Assembly: GCA_001566295.1 (NCBI GenBank) | Contig: KQ964333.1 | Coordinates: forward strand, 1-14,193 | Source of the DNA: Microdochium bolleyi | Taxonomy: Eukaryota; Ascomycota; Sordariomycetes; Xylariales; Microdochiaceae | Length of the DNA stretch: 14,193 nt | Direction: 5' to 3' | Shown: positions 8,235 to 14,193 of the stretch, in pieces | Layout: every line of letters starts with the position of its first letter | Numbering within the stretch: position 1 is the first letter of the stretch | Translations under genes and position numbers: made by a program | Notes under the pieces: generated by a model | Told to the model about the DNA's origin: nothing | Databases searched by the model: none | What the model saw: the letters and a program-made list of their open reading frames with translations, nothing else

Positions 8235-8923
8235 GGCAGCTGGCCCACATGCATGCTTCCTTGGCAATGGACACGGGCGGCATGCACAAAAGGGGCTCTG
8301 GAAGCAACGGATGCAGGGGTGCTTCATAGACATGGTACAACAATCAACGAGAGCACTATTTGCAACAGCTTCAAGCTTATCCAGCGTTCTGGTCGTCAGG
8401 CGTCACGATCCGGCCTCCGGGGTCAACCGTCTGGCCGGGCTTCCGGGTTGCTGTTCTGCGAAGTAGGTAAGGCTCAAGCAATATCACAACTGGTCGAATG
8501 TCGTTCTCTCTTTGGGGTTGTCGTGTCTCTGGGAAGAGATACCAGTCTCGGCAATTGAGTGACTAGTTCAAGTGTGGGTGAGAATGGTACTTAGATTGAT
8601 CGCTGATGTACAAAGGTAGTGACTGTCTGGTCAAGGAGATCCTCAAAGCTACATAGACCTTTGTCCTCCATCGTAGCTGGCCCATGGTGGCCATGGATCG
8701 CTGGATATGTTGGTGATCCCATATTCACATATCCATCTTGCTGACATAATGAGATGTTTACGTAAATCAACTCATGACGCCTTCGCAGCCCCCGCCCTTG
8801 TCCATGGCCTGGTGCTGCGGCCTTGCTTGTCCTTCTTTCCGGCCCAAGCAATCCCCAGTTGGTCCGGGTCGTCACATCAGGCACCTTTGCGTTCCAATCC
8901 ACTTCCCTCCTGGCCTAACCTCA
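8235..8923. other. intergenic, 3' flank of the secreted-protein gene
   Basis: No supported gene. It contains a short near-palindromic stretch around CCATGGTGGCCATGG (8683-8697) and small overlapping frames on both strands with no domain. The 3' untranslated region of the minus-strand gene that ends at 8924 should lie here. Confidence 0.5.
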
Positions 8924-10183
8924 CTACGCCGGGCACGTCGATCCGGCTGGGTAGAGCTTGTTGACGGAGGCGTGGAAGATGAGGTAGTACGTGGAGCACG
9001 ACGGCGGCGCGCCCGCAATGGCAATGGACTTGGGCCCGAACGATGTGTCCGCAGTGCCCGAGAGGTCGAGGCCGGCTCCCGTGTACGTGAACTGGCCGGG
9101 GGCACACGTCGTGGGCTTGGAGCACGACGCGTAAACGTGCACCTCACCAAGGTCGTAGCCGGTCTTGAGGCTGTATGAGACGATAAGATTCGAGCCGGAC
9201 AGCATGGCCGTGAAGGTTCCCACATCAGTTCCCTTCGCGTCGACGTCGTTCTGGGCCGTGCCGGCGAAAAGCGTGCCGCTGATGGACGGGTCGGAGACAG
9301 CGAAGTACCAACCCCACTTACTCTTGCACGTATTGGGCCGGGGGAGGTCCAGGTCGTTGAACTTGACGGAGCCCGTCCCGTAGCCGTAGGCGGTACCGAA
9401 GTGGCACGAGACGGGGGGTGTCGGAGGCTCGACGACGGGTGGCTTGCAGCAGCAGTATTCGACGCAGACCTCGGGACACTCGAAGGTCAGGACGGAATAC
9501 ATGAACCAGTTTGCGCCCGGGAGGGGGGCACCCTTGCCGAAGCAGGTGTCGCCGCCGCCGCCGGCGTACGTGACCTTGACGCCAAAGGCAATGTTGACAG
9601 AATGCCCGCAGAGGCGTGTATCCGAGAAGAGGGCTTCGATAACCGACAGGGGCACCCAGCAGTCGCCGACGGAGCCCGAGTAGGTGCAGTACTTGTTGAA
9701 GGGCCAGGTGCCAAGCCCCGTGCCGGGTAGGGTGTCAGTGTCAGTGCCGATGTTGAGGTGAATATCCCCTATGGTGGCGTCCGAGGAAGTTTTGACCTGA
9801 GCGTGGAGGCACTTCTTGGTCGGGTCGTCCTTACAGCTGGCGATGGTGTAGGTGACTCCGCCCGGGACATCATGGGGGCTGCTGTTCGGCTGGTATTTGG
9901 ATCCGCATTGGAGATCGGTCGTGCCGCCGCTCTTCACCTTAGGCGGGCCTTGTTCCTTCCGCGTGCAGCAGGGCGGTTGGGTGGTCCGAGGATCACACTG
10001 CGGCGCCGGAGCCTCGTCCCAGCGGGGAAGGAGTCTACGGCGCATGCCCCGACCATACAGAAGTCCGCAGCAAGACGCTCCGCCAAAGACGGAGGTGGCG
10101 TCGTTGGGACACTCGGTGCCCGTGGCGAGAGTGTGGCTCGCCAGAAGGGCACCGGCCAAGCCGACGTAGAGGAGGGTTCTCAT
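8924..10183 (-). CDS. secreted cysteine-rich protein with two beta-rich domains
   Basis: A 419-aa intact single-exon frame. The ATG at 10183 is chosen because it begins a clear signal peptide, MRTLLYVGLAGALLASHTLA, with cleavage likely after Ala20; the frame is open further upstream but that part is 5' leader. The mature part has 24 cysteines. A Cys-rich N-terminus (CC pairs near residues 38 and 70) leads to a first domain of about residues 110-250, a CVEYCCC knot and the Pro-rich linker EPPTPP. The second domain has GTAYGYGTGSVKF, KWGWYF, GTLFAGTAQNDVDAKGTDVG and EVHVYASC followed by APGQF. This order (an aromatic-Gly start, WGW, a Gly-Thr strand, HVY, then APGQ) matches a poorly characterised extracellular domain found in bacteria and fungi. 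It probably acts outside the cell or in the wall; the substrate is unknown. High G+C in third positions marks it as an actively maintained gene. Confidence 0.85.
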   Translation of the reverse strand: MRTLLYVGLAGALLASHTLATGTECPNDATSVFGGASCCGLLYGRGMRRRLLPRWDEAPAPQCDPRTTQPPCCTRKEQGPPKVKSGGTTDLQCGSKYQPNSSPHDVPGGVTYTIASCKDDPTKKCLHAQVKTSSDATIGDIHLNIGTDTDTLPGTGLGTWPFNKYCTYSGSVGDCWVPLSVIEALFSDTRLCGHSVNIAFGVKVTYAGGGGDTCFGKGAPLPGANWFMYSVLTFECPEVCVEYCCCKPPVVEPPTPPVSCHFGTAYGYGTGSVKFNDLDLPRPNTCKSKWGWYFAVSDPSISGTLFAGTAQNDVDAKGTDVGTFTAMLSGSNLIVSYSLKTGYDLGEVHVYASCSKPTTCAPGQFTYTGAGLDLSGTADTSFGPKSIAIAGAPPSCSTYYLIFHASVNKLYPAGSTCPA

Positions 10184-10222
10184 GGCTGAAAATGTCAGAT
10201 GGGTGAGCGGGATAAGAGTTCT

Positions 10223-10246
10223 AGGAAGACTACCAGGAAGACTACC
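10223..10246. repeat. two perfect 12-bp direct repeats in the 5' leader of the secreted-protein gene
   Basis: AGGAAGACTACC occurs at 10223-10234 and 10235-10246, followed by a partial third copy (AGGAAG). It lies about 40-63 bases upstream of the ATG at 10183, between it and the TATA box, so it is probably in the transcript leader. Confidence 0.85.
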
Positions 10247-10278
10247 AGGAAGGCCATTGCTCCGGAGGAGGAGGCCAG

Positions 10279-10285
10279 TTATATA
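10279..10285 (-). promoter_or_regulatory. TATA box of the secreted-protein gene
   Basis: TATATAA on the minus strand, about 100 bases upstream of the ATG at 10183, a normal distance for a strongly expressed fungal gene. No other element was identified with confidence. Confidence 0.55.
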
Positions 10286-10289
10286 TGCG

Positions 10290-11290
10290 CCCTTCTGCGG
10301 GTTTTCGAGGTAAGGCATCAATAACCGAGCACGCTACAAACTGAGCCATCGGAGAGTTGGCGCTCGAGGGGAACAGCGCCTTACGCAGACTATCGGTTCG
10401 GTTCTGATCCCATTCGCCTTCTGGTGTAGGGGTCTGGAGGCAAATTCCGGGACAAGGCTGCACCAGGTCCGAGGCGTCGGTACCAGAGACGCACTACTGC
10501 ATACGTGACGTCTGGCTGCACCCGACGTGTTATGGCCGAGTTCTGGACCATAATATGAGCAGCCACGTTTTAGCGATCCGTCCAATCCGCCGGCCCTATT
10601 ACTGCACAACCCCCTCGAGCCCTCGTGCGGCTGCGTCGGGCATGGACCTCCGCGCGGCAAGACTTCATCCTCGAGTCCGGAAGGCCTCGTGTTCTCAGTA
10701 GTTTTGCAGCAAAACCTTGTAGAGGTCGGCGACTCGACGGCCCCATTCAGCGAGGCGCCAAGCTATCGATCGTCTCGCTCACGATTGCGGTGCTCCCCTT
10801 TCCAGCTGGGCAATTGCCGAGCCGTTCTCGAAGGTACGCGGGGACCTCTTCAGAGCCGCAATGACTTTCCCTTCCCTTTCCCTTGTCCTTCTTGGTCTCG
10901 GTATTGTCTGGCTGATGTGGCGCCCGACAGCTTGCATGTCCAGAACACAGTACTTTCTCGCCTGCATTCGCACCTCGTTCCGGCCAAGCCATGTTCTGGA
11001 CCCTTCCGCCCCGACTGTCGGAAGACCAGTAGGCTCCGCCAAGCGGTGAGCGTCTTCGCTTTTCCTTCCTCTCTTTGTCGCCACGTTGGTAGTATTGCGC
11101 CAGTGGCGCTCTGACTTGGCTGCTGCTGCCGTGGGTTAATTGGCGGCACGACGTGTCGTCCCCTTGATCGTCTGGCGTCCATTCGATACGCCTTTGTCAC
11201 AAGCAGAAGAGCCCAAACTCTACCGTCATTGTGTTGCCACTACTGTTGCCATTGTCCGTCTAGCTCGCACTCCGCCGCCGCCTTAGTCGT
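10290..11290. other. intergenic, upstream region of two divergent genes
   Basis: No gene with a recognisable domain. A + strand pyrimidine-rich tract at 10863-10895 (CCTTCCCTTTCCCTTGTCC) resembles fungal promoter or leader sequence and may serve the small gene at 11291. It also begins a 62-codon frame (10861-11049) with a hydrophobic start, MTFPSLSLVLLGLGIVWLMW, which could be a small membrane or secreted peptide but has no other support. Confidence 0.45.
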
Positions 11291-11632
11291 ATGATGCGTC
11301 CGGTCTATAAGCTAGTACGAGTGTTAGCTTACGCCACTGTCTACTTCACCGTTAGGGCACTACTACGATAGCTCCCTAGGGCTGAGTCCCAGCTCAGGCT
11401 GGCCAATAGTAGTGACGGTGGCCAGCAGGGAACTGAGCAATCTGATTGGAACGTACGAAAACTTGACAACGACTTTCCGCAGTCCGGCATCACGGTGACG
11501 ACAAGAGCACCACAATTTCACCTCACCGTCGTCAGCACCGGCAGCGTCAACCACATATTCTACGTGGCCGACGGCGACAGCGAGGACATGTTCACTCACT
11601 ACATAGATGACATTAACAAGGCTGACGAGTAG
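11291..11632 (+). CDS. small protein of unknown function, probably two exons
   Basis: A frame open from 11372 to a TAG at 11630-11632 encodes 86 residues that look real: SDWNVRKLDNDFPQSG, then FHLTVVSTGSVNHIFYVADG and EDMFTHYIDDINKADE. The second half uses mainly codons ending in C or G, unlike the opposite strand. The same frame upstream begins with two ATGs at 11291 and is broken only by TAG at 11369-11371. A 57-nt phase-0 intron from GTACGA (11315) to GATAG (11371), with a CACTAC branch-like site, would remove this stop and give about 94 aa starting MMRPVYKL. A 42-nt alternative (11351-11392) is also in frame. No signal peptide or known motif is seen; the pattern of alternating hydrophobic residues suggests a small beta domain. 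Confidence 0.4.
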
Positions 11633-12733
11633 GGGAGCCTGTGTGGCGGGCGTGGGTCTTTGACACTCTACCAGGGGGGTATGTTAGTCATAAATCCAGC
11701 CAGAATCAACAAAGACGTGCTTCAGTCGAAATGGTCGTTCGGGCTATCCCTGGCATGAGTTGAGATGTCTCGGAGAGTGATTTGTGTCACCAATGCGGTA
11801 ATTTCTCCCCTCCTCTGGAGTAGCCACTCTCATCGAGTGTGCGAACAGGTTGCTGCACGAATGTACGCAATCGACACACCCCGACACAATGATCGAGGAC
11901 AGAGGGCGGTGTTGTGCAGATTCGCGTGCGGCTGGACATCGTTCACCGGCTGCTTGTCTCTGGGGGGTATGATTGTGACTGGGGCGCAAATTGCAGGCCA
12001 GGTCGTTGACACACGCTTTCAAAACGCGTGTCCTCCCTGTCAAGTCTTGACGTTGCGTGCAGCACAACACGTTTGCCTGACGAGTGAAGGCGAACGGCTA
12101 GCCGTGGCCATCTCTCTCGAGACGCTCCGTTGCAGTCCATGGTCGTCTCGCATGAAGACCGGTACTCTTCCTCGGAACCAACAATGCCGTTATTGCGATA
12201 ATTCCGCTACCTGCATGCAGAGGACGGCTCAGCATAGCAGGGGGTCCAATGGCTTGTGGCTAGCTGAGCTTGTGCTGCATTAGCCCAGCTGCATCTCTAA
12301 GCTTTGCGCCGCATGCGCATCGCATTGCAGGGTCACCGTATTACTTTTATTTCGACAGCGGTGGCTGGCTGAAGCGTGTTGCAGGGGCGCTCATGCAGGC
12401 CACGGGTCTCCTGTCCTTTGGTACACGGCACTGAAGGTAAAGAACCCCGAGAAAGTACACTGCAAGGGATGAGCGGAAGCGCTCGTGTAATTTGATGCTC
12501 GGACTGATTAGTCTCTGCGGCTGGCTTGGAGTAAAGTCAAAGGGAAAGGGGGAGCCTTGCCAGCAAGATGCCGCCGTGTGGCAGTCTGAGAGTGGTCGTT
12601 GTCCGAACGAAAATGCATCATCCAAAATATGCATGACGCCCGCTAGACCGTACACAGGGCATTCTCACCACCTCCAAGCACGGGTGATGGCAGTCGGGAA
12701 CCACAAATCCACTCTCATAGCCTCTTTACCCCT
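11633..12733. other. intergenic, no gene supported
   Basis: Contains open frames of 172 codons (11765-12283, +) and part of one of 157 codons (12492-12965, +). Both have scattered cysteines and arginines, no motif and mixed third-position bases; lengths like these are expected by chance at this base composition. The second also overlaps the transcription-factor pseudogene on the other strand. Confidence 0.45.
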
Positions 12734-13413
12734 CTATCCCGAGGACCTGCTCCTTTTTCGACCCGAATTGTACCGTAACGAGCCTCGAGGTATTTTGCTT
12801 CGCCGAGTGCCGAGGCTACCTCGAGCTGATGTACGGGTTGCGATCCGTCCTGCTACACATAGATGCTTCCTGGGTATGGTAGTCCGGCGTGTCGACATCT
12901 TGAACTCGAGCATCGAAAAGGCCTGTAGGGAGACGGTACGGGCGGCCTGGATAGCAGAAGGCTGATACTGGCGGCTCATGCTGCCGCGGGAGGACTCGAG
13001 GACGGACTGGGCATCACCTGAAGCCCGCAGGCGGAAGAGGATGTCGAGAGCCTCGCCCTCGGGTGCGGTGCGCATTATGTGGAGGAGCTCGCTCTAGCGC
13101 TTAGGGACCTCGAGGGACTGCTTCTTAACATCGGCGCTGTAGAAGCAACAGACCTAGCGCTTAGCACAGAGGCTACACTTTAGCCGGCTCCGGTCGCACT
13201 TTAGAGGGGAGCAGCTATGGTTAGCGGGGGACAGGCAGGAGGGTAGAGTGGAAGGAAGAAGAGGAGGCTTACACGACTCTTTTAGCTGTAGCAGCGGTCA
13301 CAGGCGCCTGAGTTCTGGCGGCGGCCGGTGGCTGACTCGGCGGAGGCGGAGGTGGTGGTACTGCCGGACTCTCGGGGGGCCGGCAGCAATAGCCGAACGT
13401 TGGCACCACTCAT
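12734..13413 (-). pseudogene. Zn2Cys6 transcription factor pseudogene (N-terminal half), three CAR-to-TAR stops
   Basis: The ATG at 13413 begins a Ser/Thr-rich leader (SGSTTTSASAES) that ends at a Zn2Cys6 start, GACDRCYS*KSR. A GTAAGC donor at 13272, a GCTAAC branch site and an AAG acceptor at 13199 define a 74-nt phase-0 intron. Exon 2 starts CDRSRLKCSLCAKR*VCC, so all six cysteines are present with normal spacing: C-x2-C-x6-C-x6-C-x2-C-x5-C. It continues to SLEVPKR*SELLHIM and PEGEALDILFRLRASGDAQS, which match the helix after the cluster in many fungal regulators. The stops are TAA at 13284-13282, TAG at 13156-13154 and TAG at 13096-13094; each could come from CAA or CAG by one CpA-to-TpA change. 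Below about 12950 the frame stops resembling the family, probably through indels, and it ends at 12734. The rest of the gene is absent nearby. Confidence 0.75.
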
Positions 13414-13534
13414 GGGTAGAGCGAGGTCGCGGCTGGCAGACAGGCCTGAGGCTGGCGACGCTGCAGGAGAGGCGTCGGAGAATGGGCGGGCGGGCAGGTG
13501 GGGGACTGGGTTGGCTTGTGCTTAGTGCCGCCGG

Positions 13535-13568
13535 GTTGCAATGCCACGGAGGTTGCAATGCCACGGAG
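13535..13568. repeat. 17-bp perfect tandem duplication
   Basis: GTTGCAATGCCACGGAG is repeated without change at 13535-13551 and 13552-13568. It lies upstream of the transcription-factor pseudogene start. Confidence 0.9.
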
Positions 13569-14020
13569 GAGCAGAGAGGTCCGGCCAGGGACGAGAGTCG
13601 AGAGAGTGATCACGAATTGCTGATGCAGCTCTCGCGGTCCTGGTGAGACGGGCCATTGCGTGTGGATGATATGAGACGTCGACGGGCTCAACAAGCCGGT
13701 GGCCATCGAGATGGCGGCCTGCGGTGGCTGCTGGCATTACCACACATCGCGACTGTCTCTGAGCGGGGAGGACTTCCGGACGCTCCAGTGCCAGGAGGGT
13801 CTCTCCCGTCCCCAGTCCATGCTGGGGAGTGAGGGGGTGGAGCGTGCTTATCCGTTCAGGGTTGGGGCTGAGCTAGGACTTAGCCTAATCGAGAGGCGGG
13901 CCAAGGGACTTTCAGTGTGGCACGGGACGAACAACTGTCACACTATGAAACTTTTTCCACGATGTATCCTCTTCCCTCACGCCCTCCACCCACTCCAGCT
14001 GCATTGAGATGCATTCGCCG
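13569..14020. other. upstream flank of the transcription-factor pseudogene
   Basis: No gene supported on either strand. One 102-codon + frame (13699-14007) has no recognisable motif. The region would contain the promoter of the minus-strand pseudogene; no TATA box was identified with confidence. Confidence 0.45.
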
Positions 14021-14130
14021 ACCCACGCAGCCGGAGGCTACCCTGCTCATCGTCCGCTAGCTGAGTGAGGTGCTCACCCACGCAGCCGGAGGCTACCCTG
14101 CTCATCGTCCGCTAGCTGAGTGAGGTGCTC
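14021..14130. repeat. 55-bp perfect tandem duplication
   Basis: The block starting ACCCACGCAGCCGGAGGCTA and ending GAGTGAGGTGCTC occurs at 14021-14075 and again, base for base, at 14076-14130. Each copy includes GCTAGC. Identical copies imply a recent event or an assembly duplication. Confidence 0.95.
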
Positions 14131-14193
14131 GCTTCTTGATAGTCACCCTGATCGATCCGGCGTCCTGGGCTTGTGTTTTGTAGCCTTTGGAAG

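Noticed and set aside
11765..12283. 172-codon + strand frame with several Cys
   Set aside because: No signal peptide, no motif, weak codon bias; a frame this long is plausible by chance in 14 kb.
12492..12965. 157-codon + strand frame
   Set aside because: Its second half is antisense to the Zn2Cys6 pseudogene and its first half has no recognisable motif.

Overview
The window looks like nuclear DNA of a filamentous ascomycete (Pezizomycotina, most likely Sordariomycetes). The evidence is short GT-AG introns of 48-86 nt with CTAAC/CTGAC-like branch sites, fungal-type C2H2, Zn2Cys6 and BTB proteins, and a DUF7708-type STAND N-terminus. No rRNA, tRNA, CRISPR array or intact transposon was seen. 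Gene density is low and several loci are broken, so this reads as an accessory or decaying region.

Layout. 151-945 (+): a two-exon multi-C2H2 zinc-finger protein; its intron splits a finger, and splicing restores the missing histidines. About 1481-1856 (+): remnant of a BTB-like protein with a frameshift and a stop. 2612-1907 (-): a three-exon small protein with two partial Zn2Cys6 motifs and a C-terminal C2H2 finger. 4243-5094 (+): N-terminal part of a DUF7708 (NACHT/STAND-like) gene, running directly into 5095-5760 (+), the GC-rich C-terminal part of an unrelated Zn2Cys6 transcription factor; the two are chimeric. 7295-6351 (-): an intact 314-aa protein resembling DUF7587 proteins, with a possible small overlapping gene upstream (7621-7282). 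7822-8126: a 59-bp minisatellite. 10183-8924 (-): an intact, secreted, cysteine-rich 419-aa protein with a TATA box. 11291-11632 (+): a likely small unknown gene. 13413-12734 (-): a Zn2Cys6 transcription factor pseudogene with three in-frame stops, all of the CAR-to-TAR type expected from repeat-induced point mutation. 14021-14130: a perfect 55-bp tandem duplication.

The genes do not form a recognisable pathway or cluster. The common theme is zinc-binding regulators, intact and broken, beside one secreted protein and one DUF7587-like protein. The most unusual points are the repeated Zn2Cys6 half-motif with introns at the same place in each copy, the STAND/transcription-factor chimera that is also open as one unspliced frame, and the RIP-like pseudogene. 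Family names were assigned by eye from motifs and need a database search.
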